DNA from: Oricola indica
GTDB lineage: Bacteria; Pseudomonadota; Alphaproteobacteria; Rhizobiales; Rhizobiaceae
Direction: 5' to 3'
Assembly: GCF_019966595.1 (NCBI RefSeq)
Contig: NZ_JAINFJ010000009.1
Span: 1 to 64,000 of the forward strand
Length of the DNA: 64,000 nt
This document shows, piece after piece, positions 49,418 through 59,827 of the stretch. The notes under the pieces were generated by a model. It was not told the origin of the DNA, ran no database searches, and saw only the letters and a list, made by a program, of their open reading frames with translations. Within the stretch, counting starts at the first letter, position 1; each line of letters starts with the position of its first letter. The position numbers were made by a program, and so were the translations under genes.

Positions 49418-52339
49418 TCAGTGCGCCTCGTCCCAATTGTCCGCCGCGGACGCATCGACATGAAGCGGCACGGCCATCTGGATCGCCGGCAGCGCGGCGT
49501 TTTCCATGACATGGCGCACCACCTCGATCGTCTCGTCGACCTCTCCTTCCGGCGCTTCGAAGATCAGTTCGTCATGGACCTGTAGCAGCATCCGGGCCGA
49601 CAGCTTCGCATCGGCCAGGGCGCCCTCCATGCGGATCATCGCGCGGCGGATGATGTCGGCGGCCGACCCCTGGATCGGTGCGTTGATCGCCGCGCGTTCG
49701 TTGAAGGCACGCATCTGCGGATTGGAGGACTTGATTTCCGGGTAATGGGCGCGCCGTCCGAAGATCGTTTCGACATAGCCATGCTCGCGCGCGAACGCCT
49801 TGGTCGCGTCCATGTAGTCCTTGATGCCCGGGAAGCGCTCGAAATAGGTCTTGATATAGGCGCCCGCCTCGGACCGCTCGATGCCGAGCTGGTTGGCCAG
49901 GCCGAAGGCCGAGATGCCGTAGATGATGCCGAAATTGATCGCCTTGGCGCGCCGCCGCACTTCCGAGGGCATGCCTTCCACAGGGACACCGAACATCTCG
50001 GACGCGGTCATGGCGTGGATGTCGATGCCGTCCGCGAAGGCCTGCTTCAATTGCGTGATGTCGGCGACATGGGCGAGCACCCGCAGCTCGATCTGGCTGT
50101 AGTCGGCCGAGATCAGCTTGTTGCCCTTCTCGGCGATGAAGGCCGTGCGGATGCGCCGTCCCTCCGTCGTCCGGATCGGGATGTTCTGCAGGTTCGGCTC
50201 CGACGAAGCGAGTCGTCCGGTCGAGGTCGCCGCCAGCGAATAGGAGGTGTGGACCCGCTTGGTCTCCGGATTGATATAATCGGGCAGGGCGTCGGTGTAG
50301 GTGGATTTCAGCTTGGTGAGCTGTCGCCAATCGACAATCCGGCGCGGCAGTTCGTGGCCCTCGGCGGCGAGGTCTTCCAGCAGTTGCGCGCCGGTCGCCC
50401 ACTGGCCGGATTTCGTCTTCGTGCCGCCCGGCAGTCCCATCTTGCCGAACAAGATCTCGCCGAGTTGCCGGGGCGATCCGACATTGAACTTTTCGCCGGC
50501 GAGTTCGTGGATCTCGTCTTCGATCGCGGCGGCCTTCTGTGCGAACTCGCCGGAAAGGCGGCTCAGGATCTGCCGGTCGACGGAGATGCCGCGCGCCTCC
50601 ATGCGCGCCAGCACCGCCACAAGCGGCCGCTCCAGACGCTCATAGACATGCATCAGGCCCCGGGCGAGCACCTGCGGTTTCAGCACCCGCCAGAGGCGCA
50701 GCGTGATGTCGGCGTCCTCGGCGGCGTAGCGGGTCGCCGTTTCCAGGTCGATCATGTCGAAGGTCAGCGCCTTCTTGCCGGTGCCGGCGATGTCCTTGAA
50801 CGCGATTGGCTGGTGGCCGAGCCAGCGGTCGGACAGGGCATCCATGCCGTGGCCGCCGGTGCCGGCATCGACGACATAGGAGAGCAGCATCGTATCGTCG
50901 AGCGAGGCGATCTCGATGCCGTAGCGCCGCATCACCAGCCAGTCATATTTGAGGTTCTGCCCGACCACGAGGATCGACGGGTCTTCCAGCAGCGTCTTCA
51001 ATCGCTCCAGCGCGGCATCCGCCGGAATTTGGTTTTCCAGCAGCCCGCCGCCCAGAAGGTCGCCATTGCCGGACTTGTGGTTGAGCGGCACATAGGCCGC
51101 CTCGCCGGGCGTCGAGCACAGCGAGAAACCGGCCAGTTCGGCCTGCATCGCGTCGAGCGAATTGGTCTCGGTGTCGAAGGCGACGACACCCGCGTCGCGT
51201 GCTTTCGCGATCCATTCATCGAGCGTCTCGATGTCCCGGATGCAGACATAGGCCTCGCGATCGAACTTTGCCGCGGCCGCCGCGTCGGCGCGGGCTTGTG
51301 CATGCGCTCCCGGGGTCAGGGCGTCATCCTCCGACGCATCGGCCGGGGCACCGTCCCGTTCCTTTGCCGTCCCCTCGTCGAGATCCGGCCCGTGCGCCTT
51401 CGCGCCAGCCTCAACCTCGATCGCCGCCGCGTCCACCTCGTTGACCTCGGTGCCGGTGGCTTCCGCCACGCGCCGGGTCAGCGTGTTGAATTCCATCGCT
51501 TTCAGGAAGCCGATCAGCTTCGGGCCGTCCTGCGGCTCGAGCTTCAGCCCGTCGAGATCGATATCGAGCGGCGTGTCGGTCTTCAGCGTCACCAGTTCCC
51601 GCGAGAGCCGCGCCTGGTCGGCGAATTCGATCAGGTTTTCGCGCCTCTTGTTCTGCTTGATCTCCGAGGCGCGTTCCAGAAGCGTGTCGAGATCGCCATA
51701 TTCCTCCAGCAGCTGCGCCGCTGTCTTCGGCCCGATTCCGGGAACGCCGGGCACATTGTCGGTCGAATCGCCGTTCAGCGCCTGCAGGTCGATCATCTTC
51801 TCCGGACCGACGCCGAACTTCTCGATGACCTCGGCAATGCCGATCTGCTTGTCCTTCATCGAATCGTACATCGACACATGGTCGGAGACGAGTTGCATCA
51901 GGTCCTTGTCCGACGAGATGATCGTCGTATGCGCGCCGACCTTCTCGGCCTGGCGCGCATAGGTCGCGATGATGTCGTCGGCCTCGTAGCCCTCGACCTC
52001 GATACAGGGCAGGTTGAAGGCGCGCGTCGCCTCGCGAATCAGCCCGAATTGCGGGACCAGATCTTCCGGCGGCTCGGACCGATTCGCCTTGTATTCGGGA
52101 TAGAGTTCCTTGCGGAAAGTCTTCGAGGAATAATCGAAGATCACCGCGAAATGGCTCGGCGTCACGCCGACATCCGTGTCGCGGGCGTCCTGCAGCAGTT
52201 TCCAGAGCATGTTGCAGAAACCGGCGACAGCGCCGACCGGCAGCCCGTCGGATTTGCGTGTCAGCGGCGGAAGCGCATGAAAAGCCCGGAAGATATAGGC
52301 CGATCCGTCGACCAGGAAGAGGTGATCGTCTTTGTTCAT
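49418..52339 (-). CDS. polA: DNA polymerase I (973 aa)
   Basis: All three modules are present. The 5'-3' exonuclease begins FLVDGSAYIFRAFHALPPLT and has YEADDIIATYA and DSTDNVPGVPGIGPKTA. The 3'-5' exonuclease has AFDTETNSLD with both acidic residues, so proofreading is probably active, and YAAEDADITLRLW. The polymerase has STGRLASSEPNLQNIPIRT, ADYSQIELRVLAHV, RRRAKAINFGIIYGISAFGL and the C-terminal LQVHDELIFE. An acidic, Ala-rich linker of about 40 residues separates the first two. ATG 52339 is preferred; the frame is open to 52381. polA repairs DNA and removes RNA primers. Confidence 0.97.
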   Translation of the reverse strand: MNKDDHLFLVDGSAYIFRAFHALPPLTRKSDGLPVGAVAGFCNMLWKLLQDARDTDVGVTPSHFAVIFDYSSKTFRKELYPEYKANRSEPPEDLVPQFGLIREATRAFNLPCIEVEGYEADDIIATYARQAEKVGAHTTIISSDKDLMQLVSDHVSMYDSMKDKQIGIAEVIEKFGVGPEKMIDLQALNGDSTDNVPGVPGIGPKTAAQLLEEYGDLDTLLERASEIKQNKRRENLIEFADQARLSRELVTLKTDTPLDIDLDGLKLEPQDGPKLIGFLKAMEFNTLTRRVAEATGTEVNEVDAAAIEVEAGAKAHGPDLDEGTAKERDGAPADASEDDALTPGAHAQARADAAAAAKFDREAYVCIRDIETLDEWIAKARDAGVVAFDTETNSLDAMQAELAGFSLCSTPGEAAYVPLNHKSGNGDLLGGGLLENQIPADAALERLKTLLEDPSILVVGQNLKYDWLVMRRYGIEIASLDDTMLLSYVVDAGTGGHGMDALSDRWLGHQPIAFKDIAGTGKKALTFDMIDLETATRYAAEDADITLRLWRVLKPQVLARGLMHVYERLERPLVAVLARMEARGISVDRQILSRLSGEFAQKAAAIEDEIHELAGEKFNVGSPRQLGEILFGKMGLPGGTKTKSGQWATGAQLLEDLAAEGHELPRRIVDWRQLTKLKSTYTDALPDYINPETKRVHTSYSLAATSTGRLASSEPNLQNIPIRTTEGRRIRTAFIAEKGNKLISADYSQIELRVLAHVADITQLKQAFADGIDIHAMTASEMFGVPVEGMPSEVRRRAKAINFGIIYGISAFGLANQLGIERSEAGAYIKTYFERFPGIKDYMDATKAFAREHGYVETIFGRRAHYPEIKSSNPQMRAFNERAAINAPIQGSAADIIRRAMIRMEGALADAKLSARMLLQVHDELIFEAPEGEVDETIEVVRHVMENAALPAIQMAVPLHVDASAADNWDEAH

Positions 52340-52516
52340 GGCCAATGCCATAGCGCGGGCCGGACAAGCCGTCCATTCCAAACGCGGCGTGTTGCGGTTC
52401 GCCCGATGGCGAAAACGTGATCGCCATTCGCGCGGTCCTTACCCTTTATAAACCCTGTTCGGTTGGTTATTGTCGCTTACCCAAGGGGCAGGACAGCGAG
52501 CGAATCGGAGTTTGCC

Positions 52517-54406
52517 GTGATTTCCAGGAATATTCTGAAACTTTGCCTGACTGCGGCGATCGCCGTTCCGGCCGTGCCCGTCATGTCGGTGACATCACAG
52601 GCGCAGGTCCAGCTGCATGAATTGCTGTTCGGCATCAATCGCCGCGACGACAGGCGAAGGCAGCGCGAAACGCGCGAAAGAGAAGTACAGCAGGTGCAGC
52701 GTCGTGCCGCCGCGCCGGTCAAGCGCGTCACCGGGCCGCGCTATTATTCATACCAGCCCGCAGCGCTGACCACGGTCACGGTCGCGTCGCTTCTGCCCGA
52801 CACGGTCGAGGCCGGGGGGCTGGAGCCCAGCCTCGATTTCGAGGCCACCCGCTTCGCCGAGGCGATCCGGCTCGCACCCGACACGTCGATCGCGATGGAA
52901 AAGGCCGTCGCCGACGCGCTCAAGGCGCATTACGCGGAGAACCCGAAATTCATCTGGTCGCGCGGCAGCAGCGTGACCGAACACGCCAAGGCCGTCGCCG
53001 CCCTTCTCGAGAAAGCGGGCGATCACGGGCTTGAGGCATCGGAATATTCCGTCGCCGTACCGCGTGACGGCTGGTCGATGGATGATCCCGCCGGCCGCAC
53101 GGCTGACATGCTCGCCTTCGAGATGAAGATGTCGGCGCGCGCCGTGCGCTACGCCATGGATATCAAGGACGGCGCGGTCATTCCCGACAAGCTCTCCGGC
53201 TATCACGATTTCCCGCTGCCGCGCCTGGCCGCCGACAAGGCGATCGGCATTCTTTCGCGGACCGCCGATCCGGCGGCATGGCTACAGACGCTTGAGCCGC
53301 GCCAGCCCGAATATGCCGAACTCAAGGCCGAACTGGCGGATCTGAGGACCCAGGACGTCGAGGAAATCGTCATCCCCGACGGGACCTTCGTGAAGGTCGG
53401 CCAGACGGAAGAGGCCCTGCCGCTGATCATGAAGGCGCTTCGCAAGCGCGTCAGCGAGGAAGCGCGCACGAAACACGCGGCGACGTTCGCCGAATATCTC
53501 GGCGGCGAGGAATACACCCACGAGATCGCTGAACTCGTGCAGGATTTTCAGCGCGAGAACGGTCTCGTTCCCGACGGGATCGTGGGCCGGAACACGGTTT
53601 CCCATCTGAGCGATGTCGGCCATGCCTCGAAGATCGAGCGCATCGAGATGGCGCTGGAGCGCCTGCGCTGGCACCCGGAGGAATTCGGCGTCCGCCACGT
53701 ACTGATCAACCAGCCGGCTTTCCGCGCAAGCTATTTCGAGAATGACAAGACGAAGCTCTCGATGCGCGCCATCATCGGCAAGAAGTCGAACCAGACGTCG
53801 TTCTTCTTCGATGAGGTCGAACGGGTGGTCTACAATCCCTATTGGGGCGTTCCGCAATCGATCATCGTCAACGAAATGTTGCCGAAGCTCCATCGCGATC
53901 CGAGCTATCTCGACCGTGCCGGTTACGAGGTAACCAATGCATCAGGCCGCCGGGTTTCGTCGGCCAGCGTCAACTGGTGGAATTACTCGACCAGCCGGCC
54001 TTACAGCGTGCGCCAGAAGCCAGGACCGTCGAACGCGCTTGGCAAGGTGAAGATCCTGTTCCCCAACAAGCATGCCATCTACATGCATGACACGCCGTCG
54101 CGGAACCTCTTCGAACGCGACATGCGGGCGCTCAGCCACGGTTGCGTTCGCCTGCAGCAGCCGCAGGCGATGGCGGCCGCCGTGCTCGGCAAGACCGAGG
54201 ATTACGTGCATGGCAGGATCGCCGCCGGCGGTGGCGAAAAGGCGGAGGAAGTTCCGGAGAAGATTCCGGTCTTCATCTCCTATTACACAGCATGGCCGAA
54301 CGAGGCCGGTGAAGTGGAGTACTTCACCGACATCTATGACCGTGACGTGCATCTGGAGCGGGCGCTCAAGGCCGTGCATGAATCGCGCGGCAGCGTCGAT
54401 TCCTAG
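52517..54406 (+). CDS. L,D-transpeptidase, YcbB/LdtD type (629 aa)
   Basis: A GTG start at 52517 has GGAG six bases away and opens on a signal peptide ([20 protein letters not shown]). A basic, Gln/Arg-rich linker leads to a scaffold helix domain, a peptidoglycan-binding domain ([20 protein letters not shown]) and the YkuD catalytic domain with [25 protein letters not shown] and the active-site motif [12 protein letters not shown]. YcbB-type enzymes make 3-3 crosslinks in peptidoglycan, so this enzyme acts in the periplasm. Its stop shares the palindrome CTAG with the stop of the converging RlpA-like gene. Confidence 0.93.
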   Translation: MISRNILKLCLTAAIAVPAVPVMSVTSQAQVQLHELLFGINRRDDRRRQRETREREVQQVQRRAAAPVKRVTGPRYYSYQPAALTTVTVASLLPDTVEAGGLEPSLDFEATRFAEAIRLAPDTSIAMEKAVADALKAHYAENPKFIWSRGSSVTEHAKAVAALLEKAGDHGLEASEYSVAVPRDGWSMDDPAGRTADMLAFEMKMSARAVRYAMDIKDGAVIPDKLSGYHDFPLPRLAADKAIGILSRTADPAAWLQTLEPRQPEYAELKAELADLRTQDVEEIVIPDGTFVKVGQTEEALPLIMKALRKRVSEEARTKHAATFAEYLGGEEYTHEIAELVQDFQRENGLVPDGIVGRNTVSHLSDVGHASKIERIEMALERLRWHPEEFGVRHVLINQPAFRASYFENDKTKLSMRAIIGKKSNQTSFFFDEVERVVYNPYWGVPQSIIVNEMLPKLHRDPSYLDRAGYEVTNASGRRVSSASVNWWNYSTSRPYSVRQKPGPSNALGKVKILFPNKHAIYMHDTPSRNLFERDMRALSHGCVRLQQPQAMAAAVLGKTEDYVHGRIAAGGGEKAEEVPEKIPVFISYYTAWPNEAGEVEYFTDIYDRDVHLERALKAVHESRGSVDS

Positions 54407-54762
54407 CTGGTCGTGGAAATGCAGACAGGCGCGTGACCGGAGCGGATCATACCGATCCGGCTGGCCGCCGCCTTGGAGAGATCGATAATCCGGCCCTTGA
54501 TGAAGGGCCCGCGATCGTTGATGCGCACCACGACGGACTTGCCCGTCGATTTGTTCGTGACCTTGACCTTGGTGCCGAAGGGCAGCGTCTTGTGCGCCGC
54601 CGTCATCTGCGCCGGGTTCATCATTTCGCCGGACGCGGTGCGCGAATGAAGCGCATACCATGAAGCGCCGCCGCACTGGGCCGAAGCCGGAACCGTTGCC
54701 GAAACCACGCAAAGCGTTGCCGTCGCGGCCAGGAAGGCCGTGCCGAAGAATTTGGATTTCAC
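54403..54762 (-). CDS. Septal ring lytic transglycosylase RlpA-like protein (119 aa)
   Basis: After a signal peptide ([20 protein letters not shown], then PASA) comes a double-psi beta barrel: [35 protein letters not shown]-like [20 protein letters not shown], and [20 protein letters not shown]. RlpA enzymes cleave denuded glycan strands at the septum; many short forms exist without the SPOR domain. A GTG at 54762 is the start, with a GGGG site upstream; the frame open to 54849 is not used. It overlaps the converging transpeptidase by three bases. Confidence 0.88.
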   Translation of the reverse strand: MKSKFFGTAFLAATATLCVVSATVPASAQCGGASWYALHSRTASGEMMNPAQMTAAHKTLPFGTKVKVTNKSTGKSVVVRINDRGPFIKGRIIDLSKAAASRIGMIRSGHAPVCISTTS

Positions 54763-54848
54763 TTGTTTACCCCGTTTGAGACGGGGGACGTCGGGATGGA
54801 ACCGGGGCCTTCGAGGCGCTTCAGGGTACCGTCCGGGCGTTCCCCGCA

Positions 54849-55715
54849 CTAATGCCAGTTACCTTGCGCCCACATACTCGACAGGGCCGTCTTGTAGTCG
54901 CTGTGGGCGAAAGCGAAACCGGCCTGTTTAAGCTTCGCGTTCGAGACGCGCTTGCATTCCCCGTAAAAGGATCGTGCCATGGGCGAAATTGTGGCGGTCT
55001 CGAAGTCGATTGCGGGCGGCAAATCAACTTTCATTAAAGACGCTGCATATTCGACAACATCCTGAGGCGGTGCCGGCAGGTCGTCCGTGACATTGAAAAC
55101 GCCGCCGATACGCCGTTCACCAAGGAAATCGAGCGCCCGCGCAATGTCCTCGACATGGATGCGGTTGAATACCTGGCCCGGCTTGATCAGCCGCTTCGCG
55201 GTGCCCCGTTCCAGATTGACGAAGGTGTTTCGGCCGGGGCCGTAGATACCCGAAAGCCGAAGGATCGCCAGGGGTTTGCCGGCCATGTCCGCGAGGTCCT
55301 GCCACGCCATCTCGGCGGCGAGCCTTTGCGACGAGCGTTGCGAGACGGGCCGGCATTCGGCCTCTTCGTCGATCCACGCGCCGTCATGATCGCCATAAAC
55401 GCCGACGGTCGAGAGGTAGCCGATCCATTCGAGCTTCGGCAAAGTCGCGATCCGGTCGCCGAGTGCATCCAGCACCGGGTCGCCCTCGTCGCCGGGTCCG
55501 ATCGAAATCACCAGATGCGTCGTCTCCTCCAGCGCCGAGGCAAGCTCCGGCGCGACCGCTGTTCCGTCGAACACATGCGGTACGAGCCCGATGGCGCGCA
55601 ACGCGTCCGCCTTCTCCTGCGTCCGCGTCGTGCCGTGGACGGTCTTGCCGCGCGCGGCCATCAGGCGGCCGAAGGCCTGGCCGGAAAAACCCGCACCGAA
55701 GATGAAAATCGTCAT
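54849..55715 (-). CDS. NAD(P)-dependent epimerase/dehydratase-like SDR (288 aa)
   Basis: An extended SDR begins [20 protein letters not shown], a Rossmann start with a GxGxxG-like spacing. The middle has [20 protein letters not shown] with a serine and YGxxxK-like remains, and [34 protein letters not shown]. Its substrate is unknown. ATG 55715 overlaps the queG stop by four bases (ATGA), so both are coupled. This SDR-queG-gst grouping is common in Hyphomicrobiales. Confidence 0.87.
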   Translation of the reverse strand: MTIFIFGAGFSGQAFGRLMAARGKTVHGTTRTQEKADALRAIGLVPHVFDGTAVAPELASALEETTHLVISIGPGDEGDPVLDALGDRIATLPKLEWIGYLSTVGVYGDHDGAWIDEEAECRPVSQRSSQRLAAEMAWQDLADMAGKPLAILRLSGIYGPGRNTFVNLERGTAKRLIKPGQVFNRIHVEDIARALDFLGERRIGGVFNVTDDLPAPPQDVVEYAASLMKVDLPPAIDFETATISPMARSFYGECKRVSNAKLKQAGFAFAHSDYKTALSSMWAQGNWH

Positions 55716-56839
55716 GAGGTCGCCTCTTTCCATTCGTCGAGCACCGTCGGGTCCGTTTCGCGCGTCGCGTGCAGATCGCGCAACCCCGCCATGCGGTCTT
55801 TCGCCAGATTTCCAAGTGCCCAGACGGCCGCGCCGCGCACGGTCGGGTCGGGATCGGCCAGATGAGGCTCGACATGCCTGGCGAGGCCCGGCGTCTCGCT
55901 GTTTCCCGCCGCGATCAGCACGTTGCGGATGAACCGGTCGCGGCCGATCCGCTTGATTGGCGATCCGGAAAAAAGGGCACGAAACGCCGTATCGTCGAGT
56001 GCCAGCAGGTCTTCGAGCGCCGGGTTCTTCAGATCGTCGCGCGCCATGAGCTTCGATTCTCTCGCCGCGCTGGCGAACTTGTTCCACGGACAGACGGCAA
56101 GGCAGTCGTCGCAGCCATAGATGCGATTGCCCATCGCCTTGCGAAACTCGGCCGGGACAGGTCCCGCGTGTTCGATGGTCAGATAGGAGATGCAGCGTCG
56201 CGCATCGAGCCGGTAGGGTTCGGGAAAAGCACCGGTCGGGCAGATGTCGAGGCAGGCGCGGCACGAGCCGCAGTGGTCTGTCTCCGGCGCGTCGAGCGGC
56301 AACTCCATGTCGGTGAAGATCGAGCCGATGAAGAACCATGAGCCGAGCGCACGGCTGACCAGGTTGGTGTGCTTGCCTTGCCAGCCGAGACCGGCGGCCT
56401 CGCCGAGCGGCTTTTCCATCACCGGCGCGGTGTCGATGAAAACCTTGACGTCCGCGCCCGTCTTTGCCGCGAACCGGCCGGCGACCTGCTTCAGTTTGCC
56501 CTTGATGACATCGTGGTAGTCGCGGTTTTGCGCATAGACCGAAATCGTCGCGCGGTCATGTTTGTCCAGCGCCGCCAGCGGCGCATCGCTGTCTTCCGGC
56601 CCGTAATTCATCGCCGCGAGAACGACCGTTTTCGCATCGGGCCACAGTGTTCTGGGGTCGGCGCGGCGGGCCTCGGTTTCCTCCATCCAGCCCATCGTCC
56701 CGTGATGGCCGGCGCGCAGGAACTCCCGCAGCCGGGGTGCGGCGTGCGGAATGGAATCGGCGCGCGTCATCCGAACGTCCGAGAAACCCTCGGACTGCAG
56801 ATCATCGATCAATCCCTGTCTGGCGCGTTGCGGCGTCAT
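55712..56839 (-). CDS. queG: Epoxyqueuosine reductase (375 aa)
   Basis: QueG reduces epoxyqueuosine to queuosine in tRNA anticodons using cobalamin and two [4Fe-4S] clusters. The clusters are bound by DHCGSCRACLDICPTGAFPE and GCDDCLAVCPWNKF. The N-terminal region has FLRAGHHGTMGWM and VLAAMNYGP, and GEAAGLGWQGKHTNLVSR is the conserved central block. C-terminal HEAT-like repeats (ADPDPTVRGAAVWALGNLAK) are usual. The start at 56839 begins at the usual helix; the frame opens to 56875 through a TTG. Confidence 0.95.
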   Translation of the reverse strand: MTPQRARQGLIDDLQSEGFSDVRMTRADSIPHAAPRLREFLRAGHHGTMGWMEETEARRADPRTLWPDAKTVVLAAMNYGPEDSDAPLAALDKHDRATISVYAQNRDYHDVIKGKLKQVAGRFAAKTGADVKVFIDTAPVMEKPLGEAAGLGWQGKHTNLVSRALGSWFFIGSIFTDMELPLDAPETDHCGSCRACLDICPTGAFPEPYRLDARRCISYLTIEHAGPVPAEFRKAMGNRIYGCDDCLAVCPWNKFASAARESKLMARDDLKNPALEDLLALDDTAFRALFSGSPIKRIGRDRFIRNVLIAAGNSETPGLARHVEPHLADPDPTVRGAAVWALGNLAKDRMAGLRDLHATRETDPTVLDEWKEATS

Positions 56840-56893
56840 CGCGTGATCATGCCCGTCGCGGCGGCCATGCTTCAAGCACGGCTTTACCGCAGC

Positions 56894-57583
56894 CTAGAAA
56901 TCGAGGTCGGCGTAATGCGGCGCGGGCGGCAGGCGGCGGACCCGGTCGGCCAGCAATTCGCGGAAGGAGGGGCGCGATTTCATCCGCTGATACCAGTCGC
57001 GGGCGGCCGGTTCGGCGGCCCAGTCGATCTCGCCGAGATAGTCGAGCACGCTCACGGTCGCGCCGGCGGCAAGGTCGGCGGCCGTCAGCCGGTCTCCGGC
57101 CAGCCAGTCGCGGCTGTGCGCCAGCCATCCAAGGTAGCGCATGTGCTGGCGGATATTGCTGCGCGCCGCGCGCAACACGGCGGAGTCGGGTGCGCCTCCG
57201 CCTTCGGCCGTCGTCATCTGCAGCTTGAATACGCGTTCGCGCGCCAGGGCACGCGTCACGTCGGCTTCCGCCTTGACGAGGAACCAGTCGATCAGCCGGC
57301 GCACTTCGGCGCGTTCGAGCGGCGAGCCCGGCATCAGCCGCTTGTCGCGCATGATCGGGCCGCGCGTCTCGTCGAGATACTCGGAAATGGCGAAAGCGCC
57401 GACGACCGGCGGTCCGGCTTCGCTGACCAGGACCGGAAGCGTGCCCGCCGGGTTGATCTGCATGAATTCCGGCCGCCGCGCCCAGGGCAGTTCCTCCTGC
57501 AGGTCGGGCGCCTCGCCATATTCGCCGAGCGTCAGCCGGACGAAACGCGAAGGGGCAGACATCGGATGATGGAAAAGCAACAT
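56894..57583 (-). CDS. Glutathione S-transferase (229 aa)
   Basis: The thioredoxin-like N-terminal domain reads LLFHHPMSAPSRFVRLTLGE with the catalytic serine/tyrosine region, EFMQINPAGTLPVLV with the cis-proline, and VGAFAISEYLDET for the glutathione contacts. The C-terminal helical domain has GDRLTAADLAAGATVSVLDY. It lies 54 bases upstream of queG on the same strand. Class and substrate are uncertain; the grouping with queG recurs across alphaproteobacteria. Confidence 0.9.
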   Translation of the reverse strand: MLLFHHPMSAPSRFVRLTLGEYGEAPDLQEELPWARRPEFMQINPAGTLPVLVSEAGPPVVGAFAISEYLDETRGPIMRDKRLMPGSPLERAEVRRLIDWFLVKAEADVTRALARERVFKLQMTTAEGGGAPDSAVLRAARSNIRQHMRYLGWLAHSRDWLAGDRLTAADLAAGATVSVLDYLGEIDWAAEPAARDWYQRMKSRPSFRELLADRVRRLPPAPHYADLDF

Positions 57584-57652
57584 GGTATCGGTGGGGCCTG
57601 TTTTGCTGCGCCGTATCTATTCGACTGGCTCTGCCTTAGCAATTGGGCCGCA

Positions 57653-58585
57653 TCAGGGAGCAAAGGATTCGATATCGGCGAGCGTCGGAAGATCGGCTCC
57701 GCGCCGCGTGCAGGTGAGCGCCGCGGCCTTGACGGCGAAACCGGCCATCGCCGCCATGTCGGCGCCACGCGCCAGCCCCTTTCGTGTCAGGCCCTGCGCG
57801 CCGAGCCAGTGCAGGCACGCCGCCTGGAATGTGTCGCCCGCGCCAACCGTATCGGCGACCTGCACGGAAATGCCCGGCACGCGCAATTCGGTGCCTTCGG
57901 CGGAAAAGACAAGAGCGCCGTCCATGCCGAGCGTGACGCAGACGAGGTCCACGCCATTCGCCAGCGCGTCGGCGGCGAAACTGTCCGGCGTCGCGCCGAG
58001 CTGCGCGACATCCTCGTCGCTCGCCTTCACGAAGGCAGCGGCCTTCGTCATCGCGGCGACGCGCGCACGCCAGATCTCGATGTCCGGCTCGATCATCGTG
58101 CGCAGGTTCGGATCGTAGGAAACGAAGCGGTCGGTTCCCTCGCGCGCGGCGAGCGTGGCGAGTGCTGTCGCCGTCGGCTCGATGACGGTGGAATAGGACC
58201 CGAAATGGATCACACGCACGGCCGGGTCGAGCGTTCCCGGCAGGTCGTCGACCGTGACCGAGCAATCGGCTGTGCTGTCGGTGTAGAACACGTAGTCGGC
58301 GCTGTTGTCTTCCTTCAGGCCGATCATCGCGAGCGTCGTGTTCTGCCGTGTTTCCACGCATGGGGTCGAGTCGATATTGTTGGCTTTCATAAAGCCAGCG
58401 ATTCGCCGCCCGAACATGTCGGTCGAGACCCGCGTGAAGAAACGCGAATGGTTTCCCATGCGTGCCAGTCCGAGCGCCACGTTGAGCGGCGATCCGCCGA
58501 CATGGCCGTCGATCGAGATCCCGTGCGGATCGGAGGACGGCGCGGTGAACATGTCGAATAGGCTATCGCCGCAGCACAGATACAT
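57653..58585 (-). CDS. PfkB-family sugar kinase, fructokinase-like (310 aa)
   Basis: Ribokinase-fold kinase: CCGDSLFDMFTAPSSDPHGI and HVGGSPLNVALGLARMGNHS form the substrate site, LGMDGALVFSAEGTELRV follows, and the second signature VQVADTVGAGDTFQAACLHW holds the catalytic aspartate. Fructose, or a related ketose, is the likely substrate. It is 35 bases behind a Gfo/Idh/MocA oxidoreductase gene on the same strand, suggesting a catabolic pathway for one sugar. No sugar transporter is nearby. Confidence 0.9.
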   Translation of the reverse strand: MYLCCGDSLFDMFTAPSSDPHGISIDGHVGGSPLNVALGLARMGNHSRFFTRVSTDMFGRRIAGFMKANNIDSTPCVETRQNTTLAMIGLKEDNSADYVFYTDSTADCSVTVDDLPGTLDPAVRVIHFGSYSTVIEPTATALATLAAREGTDRFVSYDPNLRTMIEPDIEIWRARVAAMTKAAAFVKASDEDVAQLGATPDSFAADALANGVDLVCVTLGMDGALVFSAEGTELRVPGISVQVADTVGAGDTFQAACLHWLGAQGLTRKGLARGADMAAMAGFAVKAAALTCTRRGADLPTLADIESFAP

Positions 58586-58620
58586 CGGGGCACTTTCGGT
58601 TTGGCCGCGGCGAAGCGCGG

Positions 58621-59715
58621 TTACAGATGCACGACACCGCCTTCCCGGATCGACCGTTCGGCGGCAGCGCCCATTTCTACCGCCCTCGCGCCGTCATGCA
58701 AGGTTACTTCCGGTTTGCCTCCCTCGCGGACCAGCCGGTTGAACCTTTCGTGCTGGAAATAGGTGCCGCCATGATGGTCGCCGGCGCGCAGCAGGTGTTC
58801 CTCGACATGCACCGCCTCGCGCTTCGGCGTTTTCGCCGCGCGGGGCGAGACGATCACTTCGGAGGCACGCTCCGCGCCGCCCGGCCAGAACCGCGCCGGA
58901 CCGGGGACGACAGCCTCGATCTTGCCCGCGTCGCCCGTCACCGACACCTGTTCCTGGAAGTAGGAGCCCTCCGCGAACATGCACAAATCGAGCGCCGCGC
59001 GCATGCCGTTTGCGAAGTCGACGACGACGAAGGCGTTATCGATCACGTCGGGCCGCTCGCCGCCGTGGTCTTCGTCCTTGTGGTTCACGTCCTGCGCTCC
59101 GGAGGCGAACAGCCGCACCGGCTCGCTTTGCGTGATCAGCCGCATCAGGTCGAAGAAATGGCAGCATTTTTCCACCATCGTACCGCCCGAGCGCGCCGAA
59201 AACCGGTTCCAGTGGCCAACCTTGGTCAGGAAGGGAAAGCGATGTTCGACGATTGAAAGCATCTTCGGATTGCCGGCCTCGCCGGCCCGGACCATTTCGA
59301 TCAGCCGCGCCACGGGCGGCATGTAACGATATTCCATCGCGACCCAGACCGGCGCGTCGCGGCTCTCGGCCTTCGCCGCCAAGGCGCGGGCGGCCTCCGC
59401 AATCGAGGCCGATGGTTTCTCCAGCAGAACCGGTAACCGTGTCGAGAGGATATCCTCCATCACCGCCGCATGCGTTTCGTTCGGACTTGCGACCACGACT
59501 GCATCGACATCGCCGGAAGACAGCAAGTCTCGATAATCGGCGAAGCTCTTTATGCCGGCAAACCCGTTCTGTCCGCAAAGCACCGCAGCGGCGTTGCGCA
59601 TGCCTTCGTCGGGATCGGCGATGGCCGCGACTTCGGCATCCGCCAGCAGGGCAATGTTGCGGATATGCTCCTGCCCCATCATGCCGGTCCCGATGATGGC
59701 GTAGCGTGTCGGCAT
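58621..59715 (-). CDS. Gfo/Idh/MocA family oxidoreductase (364 aa)
   Basis: The NAD(P)-binding domain starts YAIIGTGMMGQEHIRNIALL and has VVVASPNETHAAVM and LLEKPSASI, the EKP motif typical of the family. The C-terminal domain has VGHWNRFSARSGGTMVEKCC with a conserved GG and a histidine in CCHFFDLMRLI. A GGGAGGG site precedes ATG 59715. The substrate may be an inositol, glucose or other polyol. Its partner is the PfkB kinase downstream. Confidence 0.92.
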   Translation of the reverse strand: MPTRYAIIGTGMMGQEHIRNIALLADAEVAAIADPDEGMRNAAAVLCGQNGFAGIKSFADYRDLLSSGDVDAVVVASPNETHAAVMEDILSTRLPVLLEKPSASIAEAARALAAKAESRDAPVWVAMEYRYMPPVARLIEMVRAGEAGNPKMLSIVEHRFPFLTKVGHWNRFSARSGGTMVEKCCHFFDLMRLITQSEPVRLFASGAQDVNHKDEDHGGERPDVIDNAFVVVDFANGMRAALDLCMFAEGSYFQEQVSVTGDAGKIEAVVPGPARFWPGGAERASEVIVSPRAAKTPKREAVHVEEHLLRAGDHHGGTYFQHERFNRLVREGGKPEVTLHDGARAVEMGAAAERSIREGGVVHL

Positions 59716-59827
59716 GGAATGTGTCCCTCCCGGGCTTCGATTGGCCCGATTGAGCGACTTACCGCGCTCTTCGCTCGTCGGCAAGAAAAAGTGTATCAAT
59801 CGTGAATGAATTTGCGCTTGCGGCGGG

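Noticed and set aside
49745-52420. Very long open frame antisense to polA (891 codons)
   Set aside because: Caused by high GC content and codon bias of polA; composition is Arg/Gly/Asp-rich with no recognisable domain. The same applies to the long antisense frames at 9493-11211, 18853-20544, 31115-32482, 38653-39957 and 56369-58561.
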